A DNA stretch of 37,778 nt from an uncultured Lachnospiraceae bacterium (GCA_910585995.1 CAJUGG010000025.1:1-37778); one strand, 5' to 3'; shown: positions 9,051 to 17,482, numbered from the stretch's first letter. Notes: generated from the sequence alone by a model not told the origin. Numbers and translations are program-made.

Positions 9051-12000
9051 CTATTCAAAATCGTCCATATCTTCTTCCATGTCAGCAGCGTCCTCTTCCT
9101 CTGTACTGTCTTCCTCTACATCCACCAGCTCTCCGCCTTCAAATTCCTGTTTGCCAAAACCGTAGGAACCGAAAGATTCTCTTTCTTCATTATTATAACG
9201 TCTGCTGTCGCTCTCCAAGATGGAGCGAATATCCACATCTCCGTACTCACTGCTCTCCATGATCTCTACTTCTGTATTGTCATCCCGCAGCACGCGTACA
9301 TCCAGCCCCAGCGACTGCAGCTCTTTTAACAACACCTTGAAAGACTCAGGGATGCCGGATTCCGGAATATTGTCACCTTTGATAATCGCCTCATAGGTCT
9401 TGACACGTCCGATGACATCATCCGACTTCACGGTCAATATCTCCTGAAGCGTATAGGAGGCTCCATACGCCTCCAAAGCCCATACCTCCATCTCACCGAA
9501 ACGCTGTCCGCCAAACTGCGCCTTGCCGCCCAGCGGTTGCTGCGTAACGAGAGAATACGGGCCTGTGGAACGTGCATGAATCTTGTCATCCACCAGATGA
9601 TGCAGCTTTAAGTAGTGCATATGTCCGATGGTAACAGGGCTGTCAAAATATTCTCCTGTACGGCCATCCCTCAGGCGCACTTTCCCGTCGCGGGAAATGG
9701 GTACGCCCTTCCAGACTTTTCTGTGATCTCTGTTTTCATAGAGATACTCCAGAACCTCCGGGAGCAGCTCCTGTTCATGCTTTGCTTTAAATTCCTCCCA
9801 CTCCAGGTTGACATAATCATTAGCCAAATCCAGAGTGTCCATAATATCATTTTCATTGGCGCCGTCAAAGACCGGAGTCGCCACATTGAAACCCAGCGCT
9901 TTTGCTGCCAGACTCAGATGGATCTCCAAGACCTGTCCGATGTTCATACGAGACGGCACACCCAGCGGGTTCAATACGATATCCAACGGGCGTCCATTCG
10001 GGAGAAACGGCATATCCTCCACCGGAAGCACACGGGATACCACACCCTTATTTCCATGACGGCCAGCCATCTTATCTCCCACAGAGATCTTTCTCTTCTG
10101 TGCGATATAGATACGCACCGCCTGATTGACGCCAGGAGACAGCTCATCGCCGTTCTCTCTGGTAAATACCTTGGCGTCCACCACGATACCATACTCACCG
10201 TGAGGCACCTTCAGAGAAGTATCGCGCACCTCTCTCGCCTTCTCGCCAAAGATCGCGCGCAGCAGCCGCTCTTCTGCGGTCAGCTCGGTCTCTCCTTTCG
10301 GGGTCACTTTTCCCACCAAGATATCTCCGGCACGCACTTCAGCACCTACACGGATGATTCCCCTGTTGTCCAGATCCTTCAGAGCGTCATCGCCCACACC
10401 CGGTACATCTCTGGTGATCTCTTCCGGTCCCAGCTTGGTGTCACGGGCTTCTGCCTCATATTCTTCAATATGGATGGATGTATACACATCCTCCATCACC
10501 AGTCTCTCACTTAAGAGCACTGCATCCTCATAGTTATAGCCTTCCCAGGTCATAAAACCAATCAGCGGGTTCTTGCCAAGCGCGATCTCTCCCTGGGAAG
10601 TGGACGGACCGTCCGCGATCACCTGTCCTGCCTCCACCCGGTCCCCCTTGTACACAATGGGTCTCTGATTATAGCAGTTGCTCTGGTTGCTGCGGGTAAA
10701 TTTGGCCAAATGATAGACATCCCGCACACCGCTGTCCTGGCGCACCACGATCTCATTGGAGACTGCGCGCTCCACCACACCGGAATTTTTGGCGATCACG
10801 CAGACACCGGAGTCGACAGCTGTCTTCTCCTCCATACCTGTCCCCACCACAGGAGCCTCCGTCAGCATCAGAGGCACCGCCTGACGCTGCATGTTTGAAC
10901 CCATCAGCGCGCGGTTCGCGTCGTCATTTTCCAGGAAAGGAATCAGTGCGGTCGCCACAGAGAATACCATCTTCGGAGACACGTCCATAAAATCAAACAT
11001 GCTCTTTTCGTATTCCTGTGTCTCCTCGCGATAACGTCCGGAGACGTTATTGCGGACAAAATATCCATTCTCATCCAGAGGCTCATTCGCCTGAGCCACA
11101 TGGTAATTGTCCTCTTCATCCGCTGTCATATAGACCACTTCTTCTGTGACACGCGGATTGTGCGGATCCGATTTATCAATTTTACGATACGGTGCTTCCA
11201 CAAATCCGTATTCGTTGATTCTTGCATAACATGCCAGAGAGTTAATCAGACCAATGTTAGGACCCTCTGGTGTCTCGATCGGACACATTCTTCCATAATG
11301 AGAATAGTGTACGTCACGGACCTCGAATCCGGCCCGGTCACGGGACAGACCGCCTGGTCCTAAAGCGGAGAGACGTCTCTTATGCGTCAGCTCACCCAAT
11401 GGATTGTTCTGGTCCATAAACTGGGACAGCTGGGAAGAACCAAAGAACTCCTTCACGGCTGCTGTCACCGGTTTGATATTGATCAGGGACTGCGGAGAGA
11501 TCCCCTCCGTATCCTGGGTGGTCATACGCTCTCTTACCACTCTCTCCAGACGAGAAAGACCGATACGGTACTGATTCTGCAAAAGCTCACCCACTGCACG
11601 AATCCGGCGATTGCCCAGATGGTCAATATCATCTGCATTGCCAAGGCCATATTCCAGATGCATATTATAGTTGATCGACGCCAAGATATCGTCCTTGGTA
11701 ATATGCTTTGGCACAAGCTCTGAAATCTCTCTATGGATAGCATCTTTTAAGTCTTCCAGATCTGTATATTCTTCCATAAGTTTCTGAAGTGCCGGATAGT
11801 ACACCAGTTCCCGCACCCCTAACTCCTGCGGATCACAGTCCACATAATTCCTCAGATCCACCATGCGGTTAGAGAGCACTTTGATCTCACGCTCTTCCCC
11901 TTTGATCCATACAAAAGGAATCGCCGCATTTTGAATACGGTCTGCCAGCTCGGTATCGACGGTCATACCTGCTTCCGCCAGCACCTCACCCGTAGAAGCA

Positions 12001-12899
12001 TCCACCACATCCTCTGCGAGCACCTGCCCACGGATACGATTCTTCAGGGCAAGCTTTTTGTTAAATTTATAACGACCCACTTTCGCCAAGTCATATCTTC
12101 TGGGGTCAAAAAACATCCCTGTAATCAGAGTCTCTGCGCTCTCCACTGCCAGAGGCTCACCTGGACGGATCTTTTTATATAACTCTAAGAGACCTTCTTG
12201 ATAACTCTGTGCTGTGTCTTTTGATAAAGAAGCCAGGATCTTAGGCTCTTCGCCAAACAACTCTAAGATCTCAGCATTGGTTCCATAGCCCAGCGCCCGG
12301 ATCAATACCGTAATAGGCACTTTACGAGTTCTGTCCACACGGACATAGAAGACATCATTGGAATCCGTCTCGTATTCCAGCCATGCGCCCCGGTTGGGGA
12401 TCACAGTACAAGAAAATAAGAATTTTCCCACCTTGTCATGATCAATCCCATAGTAGATACCCGGAGAACGGACTAACTGGCTGACAATGACACGCTCCGC
12501 TCCGTTGATCACAAAGGTTCCGGTCTCCGTCATCAGAGGTAAATCGCCCATGAAAATCTCATGCTCATTAATTTCATCGGTTTCGTTGTTGTAAAGACGA
12601 ACTCTCACCTTCAAAGGCGCAGCGTATGTGGCATCCCGCTCTTTACACTCTTCAATCGAGTATTTCGCACCTTCTTTATCCAGTGTAAAGTCAGTGAACT
12701 CCAGGCTCAGCTTCCCGCCGTAATCCGAGATCGGAGAGATATCCGAAAAAGCTTCGCGAAGTCCCTCGTCCAAGAACCACTGATAGGAATCTCTCTGAAC
12801 CTCAATCAGATTCGGCATCTGTAGAACTTCTTTTTTTCTGGAATAGCTCATCCTGCTGCTCTTACCTGATTGGACCGGTTTGATTCTGTTCTTTTCCAT
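9051..12899 (-). CDS. rpoB: DNA-directed RNA polymerase beta subunit
   Basis: The beta subunit forms one side of the polymerase active cleft and binds rifampicin. The protein has 1282 residues. The rifampicin pocket (GSSQLSQFMDQNNPLGELT, then HKRRLSALGPGGL) has the drug-sensitive residues at the classical Asp, His and Ser positions. The conserved C-terminal segments GDKMAGRHGNKGVVS and GGKAQFGGQRFGEMEVWAL are present, followed by an acidic tail. AAGGGG precedes two nearby ATGs. The one at 12897-12899 (MEKNRIKP, spacing 10) is preferred over 12903-12905 (spacing 4). The open frame extends further upstream without a ribosome site. It is followed 12 nt later by rpoC and has its own promoter. Confidence 0.97.
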   Translation of the reverse strand: MEKNRIKPVQSGKSSRMSYSRKKEVLQMPNLIEVQRDSYQWFLDEGLREAFSDISPISDYGGKLSLEFTDFTLDKEGAKYSIEECKERDATYAAPLKVRVRLYNNETDEINEHEIFMGDLPLMTETGTFVINGAERVIVSQLVRSPGIYYGIDHDKVGKFLFSCTVIPNRGAWLEYETDSNDVFYVRVDRTRKVPITVLIRALGYGTNAEILELFGEEPKILASLSKDTAQSYQEGLLELYKKIRPGEPLAVESAETLITGMFFDPRRYDLAKVGRYKFNKKLALKNRIRGQVLAEDVVDASTGEVLAEAGMTVDTELADRIQNAAIPFVWIKGEEREIKVLSNRMVDLRNYVDCDPQELGVRELVYYPALQKLMEEYTDLEDLKDAIHREISELVPKHITKDDILASINYNMHLEYGLGNADDIDHLGNRRIRAVGELLQNQYRIGLSRLERVVRERMTTQDTEGISPQSLINIKPVTAAVKEFFGSSQLSQFMDQNNPLGELTHKRRLSALGPGGLSRDRAGFEVRDVHYSHYGRMCPIETPEGPNIGLINSLACYARINEYGFVEAPYRKIDKSDPHNPRVTEEVVYMTADEEDNYHVAQANEPLDENGYFVRNNVSGRYREETQEYEKSMFDFMDVSPKMVFSVATALIPFLENDDANRALMGSNMQRQAVPLMLTEAPVVGTGMEEKTAVDSGVCVIAKNSGVVERAVSNEIVVRQDSGVRDVYHLAKFTRSNQSNCYNQRPIVYKGDRVEAGQVIADGPSTSQGEIALGKNPLIGFMTWEGYNYEDAVLLSERLVMEDVYTSIHIEEYEAEARDTKLGPEEITRDVPGVGDDALKDLDNRGIIRVGAEVRAGDILVGKVTPKGETELTAEERLLRAIFGEKAREVRDTSLKVPHGEYGIVVDAKVFTRENGDELSPGVNQAVRIYIAQKRKISVGDKMAGRHGNKGVVSRVLPVEDMPFLPNGRPLDIVLNPLGVPSRMNIGQVLEIHLSLAAKALGFNVATPVFDGANENDIMDTLDLANDYVNLEWEEFKAKHEQELLPEVLEYLYENRDHRKVWKGVPISRDGKVRLRDGRTGEYFDSPVTIGHMHYLKLHHLVDDKIHARSTGPYSLVTQQPLGGKAQFGGQRFGEMEVWALEAYGASYTLQEILTVKSDDVIGRVKTYEAIIKGDNIPESGIPESFKVLLKELQSLGLDVRVLRDDNTEVEIMESSEYGDVDIRSILESDSRRYNNEERESFGSYGFGKQEFEGGELVDVEEDSTEEEDAADMEEDMDDFE

Positions 12900-12995
12900 T
12901 GACATTTCACCCCTTATATATTGATAAGCTGCATTTTTCATACGAAAAATACAGGCAAGATATAAAGCATACCTCACCACAATAGTGCATTGTCC

Positions 12996-13024
12996 ATGTT
13001 ATCACAAATTTTTCCCTGTGTCAA
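12996..13024 (-). promoter_or_regulatory. Promoter upstream of rpoB
   Basis: TTGACA (13019-13024), 17 nt, TAACAT (12996-13001) on the minus strand, with a start near 12989 and a leader of about 90 nt. It lies after the hairpin that follows rplL, so rpoBC can be made independently of the rplJL transcript. Confidence 0.72.
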
Positions 13025-13064
13025 CGGGATTTTTCCATAAAACGGAAATACGAAACAACAGAAA

Positions 13065-13090
13065 GGGGATACCACCGATGCAGTATCCCC
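13065..13090 (-). terminator. Hairpin after rplL, probable partial terminator
   Basis: GGGGATAC (13065-13072) pairs with GTATCCCC (13083-13090), 16 nt after the rplL stop. The following tract on the minus strand is CTTTCTGTTG, too poor in U for a full terminator. A rplL-rpoB attenuator that lowers polymerase relative to L7/L12 is known in E. coli, and this hairpin sits in the corresponding place. Confidence 0.55.
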
Positions 13091-13105
13091 AGACATGACG
13101 TCAGA

Positions 13106-13483
13106 TTATTTCAGAGTTACTTTCGCGCCTTCGCCCTCAAGTTTTGCTTTCAGTTCCTCAGCCTCTGCCTTGGATGCACCCTCTTTTACAACCTTCGGTG
13201 CGCCGTCTACTACTTCTTTTGCCTCTTTCAGGCCAAGGCCGGTAGCTTCACGTACCACTTTGATAACCTTAACTTTGTTCGGGCCAACCTCGGTCAGCTC
13301 TACGTCGAAGGAATCTTTCTCCTCAGTCTGAGCAGCGCCGCCGCCATCAGATACTGCCATTACAACACCTGCACTTGCAGATACGCCAAACTCTTCCTCA
13401 CATGCTTTTACTAACTCATTCAGCTCTAATACAGTCAACTCTTTAATTGCATCAATAAATTCTGCAGTAGTTAATTTTGCCAT
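13106..13483 (-). CDS. rplL: 50S ribosomal protein L7/L12
   Basis: L7/L12 forms the flexible ribosomal stalk that recruits translation GTPases. The protein has 125 residues. An N-terminal dimerisation helix (MAKLTTAEFIDAIKEL) is followed by an Ala/Gly-rich hinge near 40-52 and the globular C-terminal domain, with KVIKVVREATGLGLKEAK and a final LEGEGAKVTLK. It follows rplJ by about 50 nt, as in nearly all bacteria, and starts at an ATG behind GGAGG. Confidence 0.98.
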   Translation of the reverse strand: MAKLTTAEFIDAIKELTVLELNELVKACEEEFGVSASAGVVMAVSDGGGAAQTEEKDSFDVELTEVGPNKVKVIKVVREATGLGLKEAKEVVDGAPKVVKEGASKAEAEELKAKLEGEGAKVTLK

Positions 13484-13535
13484 TTTATTTTACCTCCATT
13501 GTAATCATGTTTGATATAAAAAATATTGATCATGT

Positions 13536-14024
13536 TTATGCTTCTTTGCTCTTTGCAATCTGGTCTACGACGCGTGCAAAATTCGCAATCGGACTCTTCA
13601 TGCTGCCAAGAAGTCTTCCAAGAAGCACTTCTCTTGACGGAACGTTCGCAATCGCAACCATTCCCTTCGCGTCATAGTAATTGCCTTCTACTACGCCGGC
13701 TTTAATCTCTAACTTATCTGCGGTCTTTGCAAAGTTTGCGATAATTCTTGCCGGAGCAGTCGCGTCTGTCTTGGAAATCGCAACCGCAGATGGACCCTCA
13801 AGATGCTGTGAGAGCGGCTCAAACTCGGTTCCTTTGATTGCAAAGTTCAGCATGGTGTTCTTATAGACCTTGTAGATGATGCCTTCTGCTCTCATCTGCT
13901 TACGAAGCTGTGTATCCTGCTCTACGGTCAGACCGCAGTGGTCTACTAATACCACACCGGCAGCGCCTTCTAAGTTTGCAGCGATCTCTTCGATAATCGG
14001 TCTTTTCAGTTCAACTTTTGCCAT
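13536..14024 (-). CDS. rplJ: 50S ribosomal protein L10
   Basis: L10 anchors the L7/L12 dimers at the stalk base and autoregulates its operon by binding the mRNA leader. The protein has 162 residues. The N-terminal rRNA-binding domain (GVVLVDHCGLTVEQDTQLRK, YKNTMLNFA) and a C-terminal helix for L12 dimers are visible. The ATG at 14022-14024 is preceded by AAGGAGG. It is the first gene after an L10 leader and attenuator, with rplL following. Confidence 0.97.
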   Translation of the reverse strand: MAKVELKRPIIEEIAANLEGAAGVVLVDHCGLTVEQDTQLRKQMRAEGIIYKVYKNTMLNFAIKGTEFEPLSQHLEGPSAVAISKTDATAPARIIANFAKTADKLEIKAGVVEGNYYDAKGMVAIANVPSREVLLGRLLGSMKSPIANFARVVDQIAKSKEA

Positions 14025-14069
14025 GGATGGTTTCCTCCTTATAGATTTTGGGATGACAACCTTTCATAC

Positions 14070-14099
14070 AAAAACCCTCTGTGCCTAAGACACAGAGGG
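14070..14099 (-). terminator. Attenuator hairpin at the end of the L10 leader
   Basis: CCCTCTGTG (14075-14083) pairs perfectly with CACAGAGGG (14091-14099) around a 7-nt loop, and TTTTT follows on the minus strand (14070-14074). It sits 45 nt before rplJ, so it must be partly read through, consistent with attenuation by L10. Confidence 0.85.
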
Positions 14100-14224
14100 C
14101 CTATCAGTCATTCTTAGAATCAGAAGAATGATGTTCCTCGGCAGGCGTTATACTCCTTATGCCTTACGGCGCCTGCTGTCTTCGGGCAGTCATACTTTTG
14201 TCAACCCTGCATTGCATGATTGAC
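14070..14224 (-). ncRNA. Ribosomal protein L10 leader
   Basis: The 5' leader of rplJ-rplL has the expected layout. A long-range pairing GCAGTCA (14219-14225) with TGACTGC is followed by a GCAGGCGCC...CGCCTGC arm and an ATTCTTCtgattctaaGAATG arm, and it ends in a terminator-like hairpin. It matches my knowledge of the L10 leader family of Firmicutes, in which the L10(L12)4 complex binds and shifts the balance towards termination. Boundaries are estimates taken from the promoter and the attenuator. Confidence 0.85.
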
Positions 14225-14230
14225 TGCTAT

Positions 14231-14259
14231 ACAATAGCATAATTTATACAAGATGTCAA
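14231..14259 (-). promoter_or_regulatory. Promoter of the rplJ-rplL operon
   Basis: TTGACA (14254-14259), 17 nt, TATTGT (14231-14236) on the minus strand. The -35 box begins 6 nt after the rplA stop. The start, near 14224, coincides with the first strand of the L10 leader. Confidence 0.78.
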
Positions 14260-14265
14260 CACCTG

Positions 14266-14955
14266 TTATGCAAGTTTCATCGGATTAATCTTCACGCCTG
14301 GACCCATGGTCGGAGCGATGGTGATGCTCTTTAAGAACTGGCCCTTAACAGCGGATGGTTTTGCTTTGATGATGGCATCCATAAGCGTCTGGAAGTTGTC
14401 CGCTAACTGCTCCTCGGTGAAAGAAGCTTTTCCGATCGGCACGTGGATGATATTGGTTTTATCCAGTCTGTACTCAATCTTACCGGCTTTGATATCTTTG
14501 ACAGCCTTTGCAACGTCCATGGTAACTGTACCGGCTTTGGGGTTCGGCATCAGACCTTTTGGTCCAAGGACACGGCCCAAACGTCCTACAACGCCCATCA
14601 TATCCGGGGTTGCAACCACGACGTCAAAATCGAACCAACCGCCCTGGATCTTCTGCACCAGTTCCTCTGCTCCTACGAACTCTGCACCTGCTGCCTCAGC
14701 CTCCTCTGCCTTGCCAGCCTTTGCAAATACCAGTACGCGTACCTGCTTACCGGTTCCGTGTGGCAGTACCACTGCACCACGGATCTGCTGATCTGCATGA
14801 CGTCCGTCACAGCCGGTTCTCACATGGGCCTCAATGGTCTCGTCAAACTTTGCAGTCGCTAATTTTTTTACCAGTGCGACTGCCTCGTCTTTATCATAAA
14901 GATTCAGTTTATTGTAAGCTTTAGCAGCTTCAACATATTTCTTACCATGTTTCAT
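14266..14955 (-). CDS. rplA: 50S ribosomal protein L1
   Basis: L1 builds the mobile L1 stalk that handles E-site tRNA, and in many bacteria it represses its own mRNA. The protein has 229 residues. Domain I starts MKHGKKYVEAAKAYN, domain II has DVVVATPDMMGVVGRLGRVL, GPKGLMPNPKAGTVT, and the end is KSITIAPTMGPGVKINP. The ATG at 14953-14955 lies behind AGGAGG. The gap to rplK contains one of two near-identical 36-nt elements that probably bind L1 itself. Confidence 0.97.
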   Translation of the reverse strand: MKHGKKYVEAAKAYNKLNLYDKDEAVALVKKLATAKFDETIEAHVRTGCDGRHADQQIRGAVVLPHGTGKQVRVLVFAKAGKAEEAEAAGAEFVGAEELVQKIQGGWFDFDVVVATPDMMGVVGRLGRVLGPKGLMPNPKAGTVTMDVAKAVKDIKAGKIEYRLDKTNIIHVPIGKASFTEEQLADNFQTLMDAIIKAKPSAVKGQFLKSITIAPTMGPGVKINPMKLA

Positions 14956-14982
14956 AATCTTTCTTACCTCCTAGTGGTGATT

Positions 14983-15018
14983 GCGGGTTTATGCCCTGTG
15001 GGTAAACTTCCCTCCCAC
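14983..15018 (-). promoter_or_regulatory. Putative L1 operator, copy A (before rplA)
   Basis: A 36-nt block between rplK and rplA is repeated with a single difference before rplK. Read on the minus strand it begins GTGGGAGGGAA and folds as GTGGG...CCCAC, with a second small hairpin GGGcataaaCCC behind it. GUGGGAGG is also the start of the L1-binding strand of 23S rRNA helix 76-77, so the block looks like a mimic of that site. L1 binding is inferred. Confidence 0.6.
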
Positions 15019-15037
15019 ATCTTTTTCAGCAACAGTC

Positions 15038-15466
15038 TTAGTCATCTACTACCGTAATACCCATGCTTCTTGCAGTACCAGCGATCATACTGATGGCTGC
15101 ATCCAGGCTTCCTGCTGTCAGATCCGGCATCTTTAATTCCGCGATCTTCTGCACTTCGGATCTCTTGATTGTAGCAACTTTTTCTTTTTTAGAATTGGCA
15201 GCCGCGGTCTTGATGCCGCATGCCTTTTTCAATAACACTGCTGCCGGCGGAGTCTTGGTAATAAAGCTGAAGCTTCTGTCAGCATAGACTGTAATAACAA
15301 CCGGAATAATCATATCGCCCTGGTCTGCAGTTCTTGCATTGAACTCTTTTGTGAACTGTACGATATTCACACCATGCTGACCAAGAGCCGGACCTACTGG
15401 AGGAGCTGGTGTAGCCTTTCCAGCAGGAATCTGTAATTTAATATAACCTGATACTTTTTTTGCCAT
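15038..15466 (-). CDS. rplK: 50S ribosomal protein L11
   Basis: L11 binds the GTPase-associated centre of 23S rRNA and is needed for RelA activation and thiostrepton binding. The protein has 142 residues. The N-terminal domain has the proline-rich PAPPVGPALGQHGVNI, and the rRNA-binding C-terminal domain ends in GTARSMGI. The ATG lies behind AGGAGG. It sits between nusG and rplA, with a putative L1 operator on each side. Confidence 0.98.
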   Translation of the reverse strand: MAKKVSGYIKLQIPAGKATPAPPVGPALGQHGVNIVQFTKEFNARTADQGDMIIPVVITVYADRSFSFITKTPPAAVLLKKACGIKTAAANSKKEKVATIKRSEVQKIAELKMPDLTAGSLDAAISMIAGTARSMGITVVDD

Positions 15467-15494
15467 AACTTAGGCACCTCCTATTGTGGTAATG

Positions 15495-15530
15495 GCGGGT
15501 TTATGCCCTGTGGGTAAATTTCCCTCCCAC
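15495..15530 (-). promoter_or_regulatory. Putative L1 operator, copy B (before rplK)
   Basis: This is the same 36-nt block as at 14983-15018, differing at one base (GGGAAA instead of GGGAAG), lying 28 nt before the rplK ribosome-binding region. The similarity continues weakly as ACCA on the 3' side of both copies. In E. coli one L1 site before rplK controls both genes. Here each gene seems to have its own. Confidence 0.62.
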
Positions 15531-15560
15531 GATCTATCGAACATATATTCAACCGATCAT

Positions 15561-16079
15561 CTACATTTTTCTAATCTCTGTGAAACTTATTTCTACCGGG
15601 GTCTCACGCCCGAACAGGTCGACGTTAATCGTCACACTCTGCTTGTTATCATTGATGGCGCGGATGATACCCACTGTATCCTTCCATACGCCGCCGGTAA
15701 CGACAACACTGTCTCCCTCTGCAAAATCGATCTGTACAGAATCCGACTGAATCCCAAGGGGTCTCATCTCTTCTTCCGTCAGTGGAACCGGCTTGGAACC
15801 CGGACCCACAAAACCAGTCACCCCTCTGGTATTGCGAACCACATACCAGGTATCGTCGTTCATAATCATATTGATCAGAACATAACCCGGAAACATCTTT
15901 TTCTGGACCTGGCGGCTCGCACCGTCTTCTCTGACTTCCACCACATCCTGCATCGGAACTCTGACTTCAAGAATCTGATCTTCAAGGTGTCTGTTTTCAA
16001 TTGTCTTCTCAATGTTGGCTTTAACCTTATTCTCATACCCGGAATAGGTATGGACGACATACCAGCTTGCTTCTGACAT
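15561..16079 (-). CDS. nusG: Transcription elongation/termination factor NusG
   Basis: NusG binds the polymerase clamp, modulates pausing and couples transcription to ribosomes or Rho. The protein has 172 residues. The NGN domain (WYVVHTYSGYENKVKANIE, then KKMFPGYVLI) is followed by a KOW domain (GDSVVVTGGVWKDTVGIIRA). The ATG at 16077-16079 is preceded by AAAGGTGA. It follows secE by 19 nt, the usual order. Confidence 0.98.
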   Translation of the reverse strand: MSEASWYVVHTYSGYENKVKANIEKTIENRHLEDQILEVRVPMQDVVEVREDGASRQVQKKMFPGYVLINMIMNDDTWYVVRNTRGVTGFVGPGSKPVPLTEEEMRPLGIQSDSVQIDFAEGDSVVVTGGVWKDTVGIIRAINDNKQSVTINVDLFGRETPVEISFTEIRKM

Positions 16080-16098
16080 AAAATCACCTTTCCCTGAA

Positions 16099-16299
16099 CT
16101 ATAATGTTACCAGAATGTCAATCCCCATTGTCATGATCATATCCAGTATTTTAATAATGAGAGCCAAAGCAACAGAAGTGCTGACTACCGCAATGGTCTG
16201 TTTCGTAAGTGATTTCTGATCTGGCCATACAATTTTTTTAAATTCGGCTTTTACACCTTTGAACCAGCTTGTTGTCTGGGTCTTTTTTGCGTCTCCCAT
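16099..16299 (-). CDS. secE: Preprotein translocase subunit SecE
   Basis: SecE is the essential small membrane subunit that clamps SecY. The protein has 66 residues, the short single-span form typical of Firmicutes. A cytoplasmic amphipathic segment with FKGVKAEFKKIVWPDQKSL precedes one transmembrane helix at about 38-62. The ATG lies behind AAGGAAG. It is placed between rpmG and nusG. Confidence 0.96.
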   Translation of the reverse strand: MGDAKKTQTTSWFKGVKAEFKKIVWPDQKSLTKQTIAVVSTSVALALIIKILDMIMTMGIDILVTL

Positions 16300-16331
16300 C
16301 TTGTCACTTCCTTTACGATCCTTGTGCAGAA

Positions 16332-16481
16332 TTACTTTGTCTCCTTATGAAGAGTATGTTTCTTGCAGAAACGGCAGTATTTCTTGGTTTCCATCCGCTC
16401 CGGATGAAGTTTTTTCTCTTTTGTCATGTTGTAGTTACGCTGTTTGCACTCCGTACATGCCAATGTGATCTTTACGCGCAC
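16332..16481 (-). CDS. rpmG: 50S ribosomal protein L33, zinc-ribbon type
   Basis: A 49-residue L33, a small protein of the 50S E-site region. The frame starts at GTG (16479-16481) behind GAGGTGG and reads MRVKITLACTECKQRNY, ending in KKHTLHKETK. Two Cys pairs, CTEC and CRFC, make this the zinc-binding form. Firmicutes often also carry zinc-free copies used under zinc limitation. It is the first gene of the rpmG-secE-nusG group, as is usual in Clostridia. The gap to secE is 32 nt. Confidence 0.93.
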   Translation of the reverse strand: MRVKITLACTECKQRNYNMTKEKKLHPERMETKKYCRFCKKHTLHKETK

Positions 16482-16548
16482 AACTTTCCACCTCGCTTTT
16501 ATACTTTTTTCTTTGGTGATCCTGCGAAAACCACCAATTTTTAGGCAT

Positions 16549-16615
16549 AAAAAAAAAGCCTAAACTTCCAGTCGCAAAGCTACTATAACATAGCAGCTTT
16601 GGGAAGTCAAGGCTT
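16549..16615 (-). terminator. Terminator after the DUF1189-like gene, overlapping the rpmG promoter
   Basis: On the minus strand a long interrupted stem forms. AAGCC (16611-16615) pairs with GGCTT, ACTTCC with GGAAGT, and CAAAGCTGCTA with TAGTAGCTTTG. Nine consecutive T follow (16549-16557). It ends transcripts of the gene that stops at 16641. The promoter of the next operon lies inside this hairpin. Confidence 0.85.
16582..16610 (-). promoter_or_regulatory. Promoter of rpmG-secE-nusG, inside a terminator
   Basis: TTGACT (16605-16610), 17 nt, TATAGT (16582-16587) on the minus strand. The -35 lies in the outer arm and the -10 in the inner right arm of the terminator hairpin. Transcripts starting near 16575 would carry only the 3' part of the stem and the U tract, so they escape termination. 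A TTGGTG...CACCAA hairpin lies in the leader near 16513-16537. Confidence 0.72.
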
Positions 16616-16640
16616 TTGCGTGATTTTCGCCACGCAATCT

Positions 16641-17441
16641 TCAGAGGATAATCTGTGTCGGTTCTTCCTCCTGGGTTGTGACGGCAATCGCTTTCCACAT
16701 ATACACGCAGGAGATTCCTACATTAATCAGCAAAAAGAAAGGAATCGTAACCGGAATCCACATATAGATCATTTTAATAAGAAGCGGTGTAGTCCTCGAA
16801 TGGACGGCCATCTTATACAAGCTGCCAAAAGTCACATCCCGGCTCTGCATAGAAGCCATCAGTTTGCCAATCCAGGCCACCACCAAAGCCCCGCCAAAAA
16901 ATGCGATCAGCATAACCCATAGCAGAATGATGACAAGGCCCCAGAAGAGAACCCGGATATAGGGCATCGCTTCTCGAAACAGTCGGTCGCGGTCCCAGTC
17001 TCCCAGATCCAGTTCGCCATAGGTAAAACGAGTGGCACCGCTGCCATTCAGTTTTAAAAGCACATGGTGCGCATCCATCACGATCGCCTGATCATAGGCA
17101 AGCAGATCTACTTTGGTAATCTCTTCTGTAATCGGAGAATCGGTGTCTGCTTTGATCAGCACACTCCCCTGTCCTGGATTGTACTGCTTATATTCCAGCG
17201 GCTCTTCGATCCAGAACTCACCGTCTTCTAAGGTAAATTCGGGAACAGACTCTCTGCCAAACCCTTCGATCCCGCCGACCGGGACCAAAAGCAGGATCAG
17301 CGGCAAGAAGAGTGTGAAAAATATAACAATCACGTCCAAAACCACTCCGTAGAGCACAGTCTTTAGCCCGCTGTTCTTCTGAAACCCTGCATAGCTCTTG
17401 ATATCATATATCGAATGTATCATTTCTGCAAATATGTTCAC
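16641..17441 (-). CDS. DUF1189-like membrane protein
   Basis: 266 residues. The N-terminus (FAEMIHSIYDIKSYAGFQ, then a transmembrane helix ending LPLILLLVP) resembles proteins of the DUF1189 family of Firmicutes, whose function is unknown. A soluble external part of about 100 residues follows (roughly 60-165), then membrane helices near 175-205 and 225-255. GTG 17439-17441 is chosen because AAAGGAGG stands 9 nt before it. The frame also reaches back to an ATG at 17483 that overlaps the stop of the preceding gene (TGATG), so a coupled longer form cannot be excluded. The family assignment is by recalled pattern only. Confidence 0.7.
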   Translation of the reverse strand: MNIFAEMIHSIYDIKSYAGFQKNSGLKTVLYGVVLDVIVIFFTLFLPLILLLVPVGGIEGFGRESVPEFTLEDGEFWIEEPLEYKQYNPGQGSVLIKADTDSPITEEITKVDLLAYDQAIVMDAHHVLLKLNGSGATRFTYGELDLGDWDRDRLFREAMPYIRVLFWGLVIILLWVMLIAFFGGALVVAWIGKLMASMQSRDVTFGSLYKMAVHSRTTPLLIKMIYMWIPVTIPFFLLINVGISCVYMWKAIAVTTQEEEPTQIIL

Positions 17442-17482
17442 TTTATATAACCTCCTTTCGGAAATCTCTTCTTTGGTGTACA

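Noticed and set aside
9615..10514. Open frame of 299 codons on the plus strand inside rpoB
   Set aside because: It is fully antisense to conserved rpoB sequence, its composition mirrors rpoB codon use, and it has no ribosome site or recognisable domain.
14180..14200. TTGACA within the L10 leader as a second promoter
   Set aside because: No -10 box stands at 15-19 nt, and the bases belong to the paired leader structure.
15486..16076. Open frame of 196 codons antisense to nusG
   Set aside because: It mirrors nusG and runs through the putative L1 element, with no supporting features.
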